Of a stretch of DNA of 64,000 bases, positions 9,171 to 18,527 are shown piece after piece (position 1 is the stretch's first letter; every line of letters begins with the position of its first letter). This DNA comes from Pseudomonas sp. GM50 (lineage in GTDB: Bacteria > Pseudomonadota > Gammaproteobacteria > Pseudomonadales > Pseudomonadaceae). The position numbers and the translations under genes were made by a program. The DNA is taken from assembly GCF_000282375.1 (NCBI RefSeq), contig NZ_AKJK01000051.1:1-64000 (forward strand), written 5' to 3'. The notes below the pieces were generated by a model. It searched no databases. It saw nothing but the letters and a program-made list of their open reading frames with translations, and had not been told where the DNA came from.

Positions 9171-9470
9171 TCAGACGGAGCAGAATACCAAGCTATCAAG
9201 ATCGATCTCGGCGTAATTCCCCAAATCGCCCTTGTAGAGATAGATCTTGGACACCCCTAGCTCGGATTGTAAGAACTCAACAAGCTTTCTAAGGTTACCG
9301 TTTTTAGACATCGTAGTCGGACGTACTACCGTTGCCTTTCCTGGTTCGTCATCGTAAATTCTGGTCAGAAACACATCCTCTTCATTCTGTATGTCGTAGT
9401 TATAACCACGGTACTCACATCCAAAATCGTGATCGACATCATCGAAGCGAGTAGATTTCACTATCTTCAA
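9171..9470 (-). CDS. Hypothetical protein, possible accessory immunity gene
   Basis: An acidic 99-aa protein of no recognised family, in an AT-rich patch downstream of the rhs module and in the same direction. The frame begins with TTG at 9470, or GTG three codons later, with no clear ribosome-binding site, so the start is doubtful. Small AT-rich genes strung behind an Rhs toxin tip are often immunity genes left from earlier toxin tips. That role is inferred from position only. Confidence 0.4.
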   Translation of the reverse strand: MKIVKSTRFDDVDHDFGCEYRGYNYDIQNEEDVFLTRIYDDEPGKATVVRPTTMSKNGNLRKLVEFLQSELGVSKIYLYKGDLGNYAEIDLDSLVFCSV

Positions 9471-9565
9471 AGTAGCGGCCCGTTAAACATCACTGATAAA
9501 CGCGGATGGATATACTTATTTTGTCAGTATACCGACAACAAAACGCGATAAACCAAAATAGCCTC

Positions 9566-10048
9566 CTACTCAAATAACTTAAAATCTAATCTAGCGCGAC
9601 ACTCATAGTAGAACCTAGAGTCACTGTCGCGTTGATCATGCCTAAAATCCAGGACCTGCTTGTATAAAGACTTAATTGCAGAATCATTTATAGCCCGCAT
9701 ACTATCCAGGACCAAACACAGCTCATATAGTTCGTCTTCACGCCTTAGAAGCTCTTGCCTATACTCATCTCTCGACATAATTCCGCGAAATCTAGAAAAA
9801 TGAAAAGGCAATTTTGTACCGCGCCTAAACATCCATAAAAAAGAGTGCGACAACAACTTAGCAAAATACAATCTACTCGGGCATTTTGGATCTGCAGCGA
9901 ACTCCAGCAACCCCTTCGCACCAAAAATACTCATTACTGTACTTTCGAAAATTGCAGCATCACCGTCATCGCCACTTTCATACATATCAATAACGACGTC
10001 GTTATACGCCCATTCAAATATCAACTCTCGCGTTATATTCTCAGACAT
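9566..10048 (-). CDS. Hypothetical protein, possible accessory immunity gene
   Basis: An AT-rich gene of unknown family, 160 aa from the ATG at 10048 (MSENITREL...). The frame extends upstream to 10216, but that part runs through a hairpin (10066-10101) and a long inverted repeat (10126-10202) that look non-coding, so the shorter start is preferred. The predicted protein is charged and mostly helical, with no signal peptide or membrane segment. It lies downstream of the rhs-immunity pair on the same strand and may be a second immunity protein or a stray cargo gene. Confidence 0.5.
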   Translation of the reverse strand: MSENITRELIFEWAYNDVVIDMYESGDDGDAAIFESTVMSIFGAKGLLEFAADPKCPSRLYFAKLLSHSFLWMFRRGTKLPFHFSRFRGIMSRDEYRQELLRREDELYELCLVLDSMRAINDSAIKSLYKQVLDFRHDQRDSDSRFYYECRARLDFKLFE

Positions 10049-10065
10049 AAAAAATTTACCAACTA

Positions 10066-10101
10066 GAGTGATCTTCGAGACTAGCTTTTTGAAGATCACT
10101 C
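10066..10101 (-). terminator. Terminator-like hairpin between immunity-type genes
   Basis: Perfect 11-bp arms (GAGTGATCTTC/GAAGATCACTC) with a 14-nt loop. On the minus strand an AT-rich stretch with six T follows, just before the ATG at 10048. It may end the transcript from the upstream immunity gene or attenuate the next one. Confidence 0.5.
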
Positions 10102-10125
10102 TTCCACTCTTCGCTAGCCAGGACC

Positions 10126-10202
10126 AAAAAGGGGATGGATTTATTTGTTGTTCTATAACAACACCTTCGAAGCTGGCAGCAAAAATAAATCCGCCCCCTT
10201 TG
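10126..10202. repeat. Inverted repeat of the GGGG-N2-GGATTTATTT type
   Basis: Arms AAAAGGGGATGGATTTATTT (10127-10146) and its imperfect complement (10180-10202) surround a ~33-nt centre. This resembles a dispersed proteobacterial palindrome (AATAAATCTGTCCCC-like). It sits between two AT-rich minus-strand genes and overlaps the artificial N-terminal extension of the 9566 frame. Confidence 0.6.
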
Positions 10203-10222
10203 GCAGTCACAGCCAATGAAAG

Positions 10223-10645
10223 TTAGTTAACGGTTATCCAAGTAGCCTGGTCTTCAACACTGGCTTTATGGAGGTCGTCTTTCCATTCGACGGCTGCTAA
10301 CCGGAGAATATCTTCAAAAAAAGTCCTGGTATTTTCCATCTCATCCCACCCACAGGGAAACGAGGAATAAGCCTCGGGATCATATCTCAGCAGTGATTTG
10401 AAATCGTAGCGTTCGTCCTGAAGGGCTTTCTCCAAGCACTTATAAAGTAAAAATCGTTGTCGATATGTACAATTCCCGACCAGGCAATACTTGAGAATTA
10501 ACTCTTCCCTGTCCGCGGCATCATTCGGATTAAACCGCTCTAACTCCTCTCCAAGCGTTTCTTCTTGGTCATAAATATCGAAACAACCTAAAAAATATGA
10601 AGGAGTCGGAATATATGGCTGCCCTGTACCGGTATCAATATACAT
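10223..10645 (-). CDS. Putative immunity protein for the Rhs toxin tip
   Basis: Directly downstream of rhs on the same strand. A GTG at 10657 would overlap the rhs stop by 4 bp, while the ATG at 10645 (MYIDTGTGQPYIP...) has an AGAAG upstream and is preferred (140 aa). The family is not recognised; the protein is acidic, cytosolic-looking and AT-rich. Position immediately after an Rhs toxin tip with tight coupling is the standard place for the cognate immunity gene, so it is inferred to neutralise the C-terminal toxin of the rhs product. Confidence 0.6.
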   Translation of the reverse strand: MYIDTGTGQPYIPTPSYFLGCFDIYDQEETLGEELERFNPNDAADREELILKYCLVGNCTYRQRFLLYKCLEKALQDERYDFKSLLRYDPEAYSSFPCGWDEMENTRTFFEDILRLAAVEWKDDLHKASVEDQATWITVN

Positions 10646-10653
10646 AATTCTTC

Positions 10654-13600
10654 TCACTTAATCGGATATAAAGTAAACGGAATTCCGGAATCGTCAAATT
10701 TCATCTCGAAGCCATCTAATTCTATACGCCTCGGATTGTCCTTGGATCTAGCATTCGGTACGTAACCTTCCCCCGCGCCCGGAAGTCTCATCCTGACTAT
10801 GTCCTTTTGATTACCGTCTTTTCCGGTAAATCGAGTCAACCCGCGTTCCGTTCTCGTTGTTGCAAGAGTGTAAGCTTCAAGCATCAACTCCCAGCTGTTA
10901 AATCGGGAGCTCGGAACCCCACGTTCGTGCCAAGGTTTTCTTCCAGTTATTGGATTCGTACCATCGATAGCTCGTTGTTTCCATTTGGTCTCTGAGATCT
11001 CAGGATCATGCTTTCCAACCATATGCATGCCCTGACTGTCGTTCAATCTCTTAACTTCTTTCTTGGCAAGCTCCGCAGCACTTAACTTGGGCTTCGGCAG
11101 TGCCGGCTCACCCTCATCAACCTTAACCCCAGTCGTATCATCCGGCGCCTGACACCCTGACTTATTGGGCGGCGGACAATTCCCGCTCAACCCCAACGGA
11201 TCAACCCACCCCGTCGGATTCGGCGTGTACTGGTACTGGTTCAGCCCCCCCACCAACTTGATCGGATCAGGCGTCAGGTACCGTCCGACCTCCGGATCAT
11301 AGTACCGATGCCGGTTGTAATGCAGGCCGCTCTCGGCGTCGAAGTATTGGCCCTGAAACCGTAACGGTTGCTCAAGCTGCTCACCCCCGCCGAACGCCAG
11401 ACGCGTGACTTTGCCGTAGGCGTTGTACTTCGCCGACCAGACAATTTCGCCACCGAAATCGGTCAGTTCCTGCGGCGTGCCTAGGTGATCGAGTTGGTAG
11501 TAGAACGGGCAGGCCTTTTTCGGGCCTTTGCCGTCGAGCAGGGCCAGCGGGCGGAAGCTGCCGGGTTCGTAGACATAGCTGCGGTAATGCTCTTTGCTGC
11601 TTTCGGCGATGAGCTGGTCGCCCTGCCAGAAGAACTCGGTTGTTTTGCCATCGACGGATTTGCTGATACGGCGGCCGAAGGCGTCGTAGCGGTAGCTGGT
11701 GCAACGTCCATTCGGGGTCGTTACGCCGACCAAGCGATGCTGGCAGTCGTAGCGATACTCGGTGACGAGTTTCTGCCCGGTGCCGCGACGTTCGCGGATC
11801 AGATTGCCGAAGGCGTCGTAGTCGTAATGCCGGTCGCCCTGCATCAGCAGGCGGTTGCCTTTGACGGTCGCTGCGCCGGGCCGATCCTGCATCAGCAGGT
11901 TGCCGGCCGGGTCGTGGGCGAAGCTTTCCGGCGGCTCGTCGCGGGTGTGGCGCACGCGAGTCAGGCGGTTGAGCGGGTCGTAGTAATAACTGCGTTGGCC
12001 ATGACGGCTGTCGGCGATGGTCGCCAGGTTGCCGTTCACCGCGTAGCTGTAGTGGCGCATGTACAGCGGTCGGGTTGGCTGGTTGATCGCGTGGGCTTTT
12101 AACCGGCCTTGTTCGTCGTAGTGGTACTGGCTGGTCAGTTGACCTTGTTGGCGTTGTTGTTCGCGGCCAAAGGAAAATTGGTGACTGGTGAGCCGCGCGC
12201 CGTTGAGGTCGATGGCCGTCAGCGCGCCGCCCTTGGCGTGGTGGTAGTCGAGTTTGCTGCCGTCCGGCAGGCGCAGGCGGTTGAGCTGGCCGCAGGCGTC
12301 GTAGCCATAACGTAAGGTGCCCCAACCCTGGTGCTCGGTGATCAGCCGGTCTTGCTGGTCGTACTCGAATTCCAGCGGGTGATCGTGGCCGTCGTCGACG
12401 CCGATCAGTCGGCCAAGGCTGTCGTAGCGATACTCGACCTGGATGCCGTCGGGCAGGGTCTTGACCAGTAACCGTCCGGCCGAATCCCGTTGATACCTCG
12501 TAACCAGTTGCGAACCGTCATCGCCGAACTCGGTTTTCTCCAGCAGCTGCCCGTTGAGATCGTAGGCATACGCCGTGCGGCGGCCGTCGAAACCGGTTTC
12601 CTGTCGGATCAATCCGCCGGGGGTGTAGTCCAGCCGATAGTGTTCGCCGGCTTCGTTTTCGATGTCCGTGAGCAGCAGCTGCGCGTTGTCGTAGCGGTAC
12701 TGGAGCTGGGTGCCGTCGGGGTTGATGCGGCGGCTGACCAGGTGCAAATCGTCGGCGTATTCGTAGCGGGTGACGCGGCCCAGTTCATCGCGTTCAGCGG
12801 TGATCTGGCCGTAGGCGTTGTAGCTGAATCCGCGTGTGGCGCCAGTCGGCAGGGTTGTCTGAATCAGTCGGCCGATGGCGTCCCATTGGTAACGAGTAAC
12901 GGCACCATGTTCGTCCTGACGGGTAATCCTTCGGCCCAGTACGTCGTAGGAAAAGCGCCGCTGACCGCCGTCCGGCAGCGTTTCCTCGACCAGTTGGCCC
13001 AAGGCATTCCAGACGAACACATGGCGGCTGGTGTCGGGGTAGCGGATCGACAGCAACCGCCCCTGAGGGTCGTAGTGATAGTGGGTGACCTGGCCGTCCG
13101 GATCGGTGGCCTCAGTGACGTCGCCCTGGGCGTTGCGCTGGTATTTCCATATGGCTTTGCCGCGATAGCGCGCGTGCAGGAAACCGTTGCGGTACTCGTA
13201 GGCCGTTGGCTCGTCTTGTGGCGGAATCAATGCCACCAACCGTCCGACTTCGTCATAACGGTATTCGGTGACGGCCCCCAGCGGATCCTGCTCGGCCACC
13301 AAGCGGCCCTGTTCGTCATAGGCCTTGAGCTGTTCGCCGCCATCCAGCTCGACCTTGCGCACCAGCCGTGCCCGGTCGTCGTGGACGTACACCTCTTCGC
13401 TGCCGTCGAGGTTATGGACGGTGACGCTGCCTTGGTCGTCCCAGACGTAGCGCGCCTCCATCTGCGCAAACGACGCCCAGTGGCGGATGCAGCGCGCGGC
13501 CTTGCCGGACCGTTCCCATTCCCAGAAGAAACTCGCGCCACCGGCCAGTTGCCGCTGCAGGATCACGTGCTGGTCGTCGTAGTCGTAACGCTCGCTGTCG

Positions 13601-15417
13601 CCGGCGGCGTTGGTCACTTCGATCAGCTGATCGCGTTCGTCGTAGCCGTAACTGACCAGTGTTTGCTCAGTGTGCCAGGACTCATCGAGGGTCTGCGCGG
13701 GGACAAACACCTGGTAGTCGACGCCGATCAGATGGGCGCGGTCATAGCGCAACAGCAAGGCACGGCCGGCGCCGTTGTCGAGGCGCTGGATGCGCTGCTG
13801 GCGGTCGCGGGTGATGCGCAGGCGGTTGTCGTACGCGTCGCTGATCGCACTCAGAAAACCGTTGTGAAAGTGGTAGAAACGGGTTTCTTCGCCGGCCTGG
13901 GCGAGGATCAGTTCTTCGGGTTCATCGCCCAGATAAATCGCCGCCCGCGACAAACTGTTGTGGATCGCCGGGCGTTCGCGGTTTGGCAGCGGAAAGGTGG
14001 TGCGGCGGTTTTCGTGGTCGATCCAGATGACCTGATCACCCTCGATTTCCAGCCGATGGGCGAGCGAATGGCTCCAGCCGAAGCCCAGCCCACAATCGAT
14101 CTCGGCGGCGCTGGTGCGGTAGAGCCGGGTGAAGTCGAACGGCAGGATCCCGTCCAGCGAACCGTCAGTGAGGGTCAGCAGTTCCTCGCCGGTGACCATC
14201 GAGACCGGGCATTTGTTGGTCGCGGTTTTATCCGCGGAGTCAGCGCTGTCGCCGTTGGGGTTGGTGGCCTGCTTCGACGCGTCGTCGTGGTGTTCGTTTT
14301 GTTTGAGCGTGGTATTGCGTTTGGCATCCCAGCGCAGCTGCATGCGACCCTTTTTCAGCCCCGCAGCAACACCGCGCGCGGCGACTTTCTTATAGCGGTC
14401 GACGTACTCCATGAAGTTGTTGATGATCGCGACCATCGACTTCACGAAGCCCATTACGGCCTGAAAAATCTGCGCGCTGTACTTGGCCAGACGCACTGTC
14501 AGCCAGGCAATGCCTACCCCAACGACACTCAGCACCACGCCAATCAACAAGTCGATGACCAAACCGACCACAACTTTGGAAATGGCTTCAGCCGAGGACC
14601 CGGCAAGTTGCGAAGGCGGCAATGTTTCGAGCCATAGCACTGCGGTGCGCATCAGCAAACACAGCGCCGCCTCGTCGCTGGCCAGCAACATGGCCTTTTC
14701 TATTTTGTCTGGGGCAGTCACGGCCAGATTGGCGAGTTGACTGGCACTTTCACCGAGCTTTTCGGCGAAGGCGTTGGGGTCTTTCAGGATGTCGGTGAGC
14801 TCACCAATGCCATCCCAAACAGCCTGAATCGCTGCCCAACTCCCCGCGAGCATTCCATTGCCCACTGCCGCCAATGAAGCTGAAGCCGATTGCTGCGACC
14901 ATTGCGGTTTGAACCCCTCCCACTCTTTGCGCAGCCAGCCTTCCAGCTCTGAGGTCAAGCCATCGTAGGACGAGAAAAGATCATCGATTTGAGCCGGGGT
15001 AACTTCGCTCTGGACATGAACACGGTAGAACTTGCCGGGTGTACCTTCGAACTGCCCTTTACCATTTTCATCAAGCGTGACCGGCGTGATCTCGCCGCCA
15101 TCGACAGCAATCACATCGACCTGAATATTCCCCAACGGAATGTCATAAACCGATTCAAACTTGCTCTCTATTTCCAGAATTCCGCTGTCCGGACATTGCG
15201 CAACGCTGGAGAAAAAATCGTCATCGCGACTACTGACCGACTTGCTGGTATTTCCCAGCTTGATCTTGCGTTCCATGTCCATCAGCGAGGGCATGTCCGT
15301 AGCCCGACTGACCTTGTCCACATTCCTGCTCAAGAAGCTGCCAAGTTGCTGGCGATACAAACTCAACGTGTCTTTGAAACCATCAAGCTCCTGCTCGATA
15401 CGTACGATCTGATCCAT
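10654..15417 (-). CDS. Rhs-family type VI secretion effector with C-terminal toxin tip
   Basis: Polymorphic toxin carried on the T6SS spike. The 1587-aa protein has an N-terminal region of about 380 residues with a hydrophobic segment near 280-320 and no PAAR motif seen. A DUF6531-like entry (CPVSMVTGEELL) follows, then a long array of RHS/YD repeats (about 450-1400) ending in the core boundary motif DPLGLSG near residue 1410. The last ~175 residues are the variable tip and their DNA becomes clearly AT-richer. The tip contains HMVGKH (residues ~1465-1470) and a later PSSRF, reminiscent of BECR-fold RNase toxins, but this is only a guess. The start overlaps the DUF4123 gene stop by one base (TGATG). 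Confidence 0.9.
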   Translation of the reverse strand: MDQIVRIEQELDGFKDTLSLYRQQLGSFLSRNVDKVSRATDMPSLMDMERKIKLGNTSKSVSSRDDDFFSSVAQCPDSGILEIESKFESVYDIPLGNIQVDVIAVDGGEITPVTLDENGKGQFEGTPGKFYRVHVQSEVTPAQIDDLFSSYDGLTSELEGWLRKEWEGFKPQWSQQSASASLAAVGNGMLAGSWAAIQAVWDGIGELTDILKDPNAFAEKLGESASQLANLAVTAPDKIEKAMLLASDEAALCLLMRTAVLWLETLPPSQLAGSSAEAISKVVVGLVIDLLIGVVLSVVGVGIAWLTVRLAKYSAQIFQAVMGFVKSMVAIINNFMEYVDRYKKVAARGVAAGLKKGRMQLRWDAKRNTTLKQNEHHDDASKQATNPNGDSADSADKTATNKCPVSMVTGEELLTLTDGSLDGILPFDFTRLYRTSAAEIDCGLGFGWSHSLAHRLEIEGDQVIWIDHENRRTTFPLPNRERPAIHNSLSRAAIYLGDEPEELILAQAGEETRFYHFHNGFLSAISDAYDNRLRITRDRQQRIQRLDNGAGRALLLRYDRAHLIGVDYQVFVPAQTLDESWHTEQTLVSYGYDERDQLIEVTNAAGDSERYDYDDQHVILQRQLAGGASFFWEWERSGKAARCIRHWASFAQMEARYVWDDQGSVTVHNLDGSEEVYVHDDRARLVRKVELDGGEQLKAYDEQGRLVAEQDPLGAVTEYRYDEVGRLVALIPPQDEPTAYEYRNGFLHARYRGKAIWKYQRNAQGDVTEATDPDGQVTHYHYDPQGRLLSIRYPDTSRHVFVWNALGQLVEETLPDGGQRRFSYDVLGRRITRQDEHGAVTRYQWDAIGRLIQTTLPTGATRGFSYNAYGQITAERDELGRVTRYEYADDLHLVSRRINPDGTQLQYRYDNAQLLLTDIENEAGEHYRLDYTPGGLIRQETGFDGRRTAYAYDLNGQLLEKTEFGDDGSQLVTRYQRDSAGRLLVKTLPDGIQVEYRYDSLGRLIGVDDGHDHPLEFEYDQQDRLITEHQGWGTLRYGYDACGQLNRLRLPDGSKLDYHHAKGGALTAIDLNGARLTSHQFSFGREQQRQQGQLTSQYHYDEQGRLKAHAINQPTRPLYMRHYSYAVNGNLATIADSRHGQRSYYYDPLNRLTRVRHTRDEPPESFAHDPAGNLLMQDRPGAATVKGNRLLMQGDRHYDYDAFGNLIRERRGTGQKLVTEYRYDCQHRLVGVTTPNGRCTSYRYDAFGRRISKSVDGKTTEFFWQGDQLIAESSKEHYRSYVYEPGSFRPLALLDGKGPKKACPFYYQLDHLGTPQELTDFGGEIVWSAKYNAYGKVTRLAFGGGEQLEQPLRFQGQYFDAESGLHYNRHRYYDPEVGRYLTPDPIKLVGGLNQYQYTPNPTGWVDPLGLSGNCPPPNKSGCQAPDDTTGVKVDEGEPALPKPKLSAAELAKKEVKRLNDSQGMHMVGKHDPEISETKWKQRAIDGTNPITGRKPWHERGVPSSRFNSWELMLEAYTLATTRTERGLTRFTGKDGNQKDIVRMRLPGAGEGYVPNARSKDNPRRIELDGFEMKFDDSGIPFTLYPIK

Positions 15418-16154
15418 CAGTTCAGCTCCGCCATCAGGTAGTCCACCAAAGCTGTTTTGGGTGCTTGAGGCAGGTTCGGTGTTTCAAGAAAGATCGCAAC
15501 CTTGTGGCGCAAGACGCTTTCGGAAAACGCCTCATAAATATCTGGACGTTCCTCGCTCAACCACTTCACCAAGTTGTTGATGCGGGTTGTGGCGGACTCA
15601 GTGGCGAGGTGTTTGAGCAGCGATTCAGAAACTTCCCACCACGGAAAATCCCTGGCGGTTTTCAATGCACTGCCGCCGATATCAAGCGATTGCCCATTGA
15701 TCAAACAACGGTCAATGACAGGCATTAACTGCGTGGCGTTAACGTCGGCAGACTGAAGAATCGGCAACAAATAGCGCCCATCCCAGAAGCGAAAAAACAC
15801 CGCGTCGTTGTTTGGCAAAAGAACTTGAGTGAGGCTGCGCAAATGCTCGACCAGCGCTTCTTGAGAAGCAGAAGAAACTGCCAGCCAACCCCAATCGCGG
15901 GACTCGGTCGTAGCAACCCACTCCAGAAACTCACTGCCAACAGCGACGATTCCGACATAGGGCATCACCGCTTCCCACTCGGCATACGCGGTGTCGGCCC
16001 AGATCGGGCTCGGCGCTTGAGCGGTGATCGAGCGTTGCCAGGCTTTGAACGGTTCAGCCGCACTGGCACTGCTGAAAATCGCGAACAGTTGCTCCGACGG
16101 TTTCAGTGGCTGGCGTTCCAGCCAAGCGTGAGGTGACAAGGCATCAGGCGGCAC
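15417..16154 (-). CDS. DUF4123 T6SS effector chaperone/adaptor
   Basis: Loads a cognate effector onto its VgrG. Typical DUF4123 features are present: LSPHAWLERQPL near the N-terminus followed by a run ending WADTAYAEWEAVMPYVG. Its place between vgrG and rhs is diagnostic. The start is uncertain: GTG at 16154 overlaps the end of vgrG by 11 bp, TTG at 16139 starts just beyond the vgrG stop, and the longest frame (ATG 16229) overlaps vgrG by 86 bp and is unlikely. The stop overlaps the rhs start. Confidence 0.85.
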   Translation of the reverse strand: MPPDALSPHAWLERQPLKPSEQLFAIFSSASAAEPFKAWQRSITAQAPSPIWADTAYAEWEAVMPYVGIVAVGSEFLEWVATTESRDWGWLAVSSASQEALVEHLRSLTQVLLPNNDAVFFRFWDGRYLLPILQSADVNATQLMPVIDRCLINGQSLDIGGSALKTARDFPWWEVSESLLKHLATESATTRINNLVKWLSEERPDIYEAFSESVLRHKVAIFLETPNLPQAPKTALVDYLMAELN

Positions 16155-18159
16155 AAACACCGCCCTTGCAGCGCTCGCACTCTTCGCAGAATGGCGCGTC
16201 GCTTTGCAGGCTGAGTATTTGTGCGGCACTGAGCAGCGCCGCCGGGGCGGCGAGTTTCAATGGAACATCCGGCAAGTTCGGCGCAGCGGCCATGGCCGCC
16301 ATCGGTGCACCCCCGACCACAATCGGCACGCTGCTGAAAATCCCGCCCGGCCCGATGTTGATCCATTGCCCGCCCGCCTGAATGGTCGCGCTGGCACCGC
16401 CGTCGATGACCACTTGCTGGCCGGCGCTGACGTGGAATTGCTGACTGGCGTTGAGGGCCTGACTGGTCACGCGAATGTGCCGGTCGCCGACCACTACCAA
16501 GTGATCGTCCAGTCGCACTTCGGTCTGGCGCTGACCGTGGGTGATGCGTTTTTCATCAGCCTTCAACTCATGGCGGGCGGTGCCGGTGACGACGATGCTG
16601 CGCTGGTTGTCGACCTGCACCTGTTGATCGTTCAGTACATGCTGAGTCCAGTTTCGCTGGGCGCGCAGGTAGATTTCCTCGGCGCCTTTGCGATCCTCGA
16701 TGCGCAATTCGTTGTAACCGCCGCCACCGGGACTACTTTGGCTGCGGAAAATGCTGCGGGTCTTGTCGGCTGGCAAATCGAGCGGCACCGGGGTCGCCGC
16801 GTTGGGCAGACACCCCATGACCAGCGGCTTGTCGGCATCGGCGTCGACGAATCCCACCAGCACTTCCATACCGACGCGCGGAATCATCACGCTGCCGTAG
16901 CGGTCGTGCGCCCAGCCAGTGGCGACACGCAGCCAGCAACTGGAATGCTCGTTGAGCTGACCGTCACGGTCCCAGGCGAGCTGGACCTTGACTCGACCGT
17001 ACTCGTCGCAATGGATTTCGCTGTCAGTCGGGCCGGTGACCACGGCGGACTGATAGCCAAGCAAGCGTGGTTTTTCTGGCCCCAGTGGCGGGCGAAAGGA
17101 AACATCCCACGGCGTCGCCAGAAATGTATTGCGATAGCCCTGGAAATCATCCGGGCTGTCGCTGGTGGCCGACTCTTCCAGCACTTGCGGCTGCCGACCA
17201 CGGTGTTCGATTTCGGTGATCAACCACAGATCGTTCCATCCCTGACGGGGATGTTCGGCGAGGTGTAGGAAATGCCCACTGACCAACGCAGATTCATCGC
17301 CGCGACCTTCTGCCTGGCGGTAGTCCGTCGCGTGGCGTTCCAGGGCCCGTTGAGCCAGATGTTTACCGTGTTCGCGATCGGTGAATTGGCCGGGAAAGTG
17401 ATAGTCCTCCAGCACCGGTCGCTGCTCGCTGTCGAGGCGGCTTTCGAGTTGCAAACGCGGTTTACGGAAGTCGTAGTCCCGGCGAGCGACCGCCGTAGTA
17501 CGGGTTTCCAGGCGCACGTTGAAACGCTTGATCGCTGGCGCATCTGCCGCCATCCCGCTGCCTGGCAGGTACAGCGTCGGTTCGGGTAGCCGTGGGAAAA
17601 CCGTCTGGTCATCGCCGAACACCAGCAAGTGCCCGTCGGGGCTGTGCTGGAAATGGTAGTGAATGCCGATCTCGGCACACAGACGTTGAATGAATACCAG
17701 ATCGCTTTCGGCGTACTGCACGCAATACTCGCGCTCGGGATAGTCGCTGCCGAGCCGGAACTCGAAGGCATCGCGCTGGATGCCGTGGTCTTTGAGGATT
17801 TGCGTGACGATCGCCGGCACGCTTTTATGCTGGAAAATCCGCTGATTGATACGCTGCCCGAGATACGCCAGACGCGGTACGAGACTGATTTGATAGCCCG
17901 TCAGACGTTGGCCGGAATCGCTCTGGCCTACGCGATAAATCTGACCGTGAATACCGGAACCTTGTGCATCGAAACTCAGAAACGCCTGACGGTGCAGCAG
18001 GCTTTCGAGTTCGAGGTCCGGGCGCTCGCTGACCAGTTCCAGGTCAAAGCGATAGGGTTGGCTGATGGCTTCCTTGCCCGTGAACTCAAGTACCTTGAGC
18101 TCATTCTGGACGCCGTCGAGGGTCAACGTGAAACGCGGTTGATTGGCAGGCGCGAACAT
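16144..18159 (-). CDS. vgrG: Type VI secretion spike protein VgrG
   Basis: Trimeric tip of the T6SS needle. The 671-aa protein shows a gp27-like region (about 1-360), the gp5 OB-fold region with DEYGRVKVQLAWDRDG and the signature WAHDRYGSVMIPRVGMEVLVGF, and then the beta-helix repeat region. The C-terminal tail is unusual: after a Pro/Ala-rich stretch it ends with four cysteines in CEECERCKGGVC, which could bind metal or cargo. No T6SS structural genes are in the window, so this is an orphan vgrG island delivering the Rhs effector. Confidence 0.96.
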   Translation of the reverse strand: MFAPANQPRFTLTLDGVQNELKVLEFTGKEAISQPYRFDLELVSERPDLELESLLHRQAFLSFDAQGSGIHGQIYRVGQSDSGQRLTGYQISLVPRLAYLGQRINQRIFQHKSVPAIVTQILKDHGIQRDAFEFRLGSDYPEREYCVQYAESDLVFIQRLCAEIGIHYHFQHSPDGHLLVFGDDQTVFPRLPEPTLYLPGSGMAADAPAIKRFNVRLETRTTAVARRDYDFRKPRLQLESRLDSEQRPVLEDYHFPGQFTDREHGKHLAQRALERHATDYRQAEGRGDESALVSGHFLHLAEHPRQGWNDLWLITEIEHRGRQPQVLEESATSDSPDDFQGYRNTFLATPWDVSFRPPLGPEKPRLLGYQSAVVTGPTDSEIHCDEYGRVKVQLAWDRDGQLNEHSSCWLRVATGWAHDRYGSVMIPRVGMEVLVGFVDADADKPLVMGCLPNAATPVPLDLPADKTRSIFRSQSSPGGGGYNELRIEDRKGAEEIYLRAQRNWTQHVLNDQQVQVDNQRSIVVTGTARHELKADEKRITHGQRQTEVRLDDHLVVVGDRHIRVTSQALNASQQFHVSAGQQVVIDGGASATIQAGGQWINIGPGGIFSSVPIVVGGAPMAAMAAAPNLPDVPLKLAAPAALLSAAQILSLQSDAPFCEECERCKGGVCAA

Positions 18160-18250
18160 CCGATGTGTCTCTGCAGAATGAAGGCGGGCGATTCTGCATG
18201 AGCGACAAGGGGTGTTGACGGAGGGACAAGGAAATCAGATTTTCCCTACT

Positions 18251-18277
18251 TTTTATGAAGACTCTCCCTTCATAAAA
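18251..18277. promoter_or_regulatory. Inverted repeat upstream of vgrG
   Basis: Perfect 10-bp arms TTTTATGAAG/CTTCATAAAA with a 7-nt spacer, about 90 bp upstream of the vgrG start. It could be an operator or a terminator hairpin. No sigma-54 promoter was recognised nearby. Confidence 0.35.
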
Positions 18278-18320
18278 CAGAATTTTTGACTACATACATT
18301 CCCTTCAGAAGCACCATATC

Positions 18321-18417
18321 CCCTGTGGGAGCGAGCCTGCTCGCGATAGCGTCGGGTCAGTCGACATCAATGTTGAATGATCAACCGCCATCGCGAGCAG
18401 GCTCGCTCCCACAAGGG
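18321..18417. repeat. REP inverted pair
   Basis: Two REP units in head-to-head arrangement, with arms CCCTGTGGGAGCGAGCCTGC... and its complement, between vgrG and the putP terminator. The same REP class occurs at 24478 and 44387. Confidence 0.9.
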
Positions 18418-18453
18418 ATCTTCAATACCTCTGGTCTGGCGTCAACCCCAAAA

Positions 18454-18490
18454 AAAACGGCCCGCCTCCATCAAGGAAGCGGGCCGTTTT
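18454..18490 (-). terminator. Rho-independent terminator of putP
   Basis: 12-bp arms (AAAACGGCCCGC/GCGGGCCGTTTT) with a 13-nt loop. On the minus strand they are followed by a run of T, 38 bp past the putP stop. Confidence 0.92.
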
Positions 18491-18527
18491 CATGTAGTCG
18501 AAAGATCAGAGCATCAGCTCATCCCCA

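Noticed and set aside
8802..9260. Plus-strand frame of 152 codons
   Set aside because: Overlaps the structured RNA candidate and the minus-strand 9171 gene; no family, and no ribosome-binding site was identified.
12490..14637. Long plus-strand frame (715 codons) opposite rhs
   Set aside because: Low-complexity V/A/G/Q-rich shadow of the RHS repeats.
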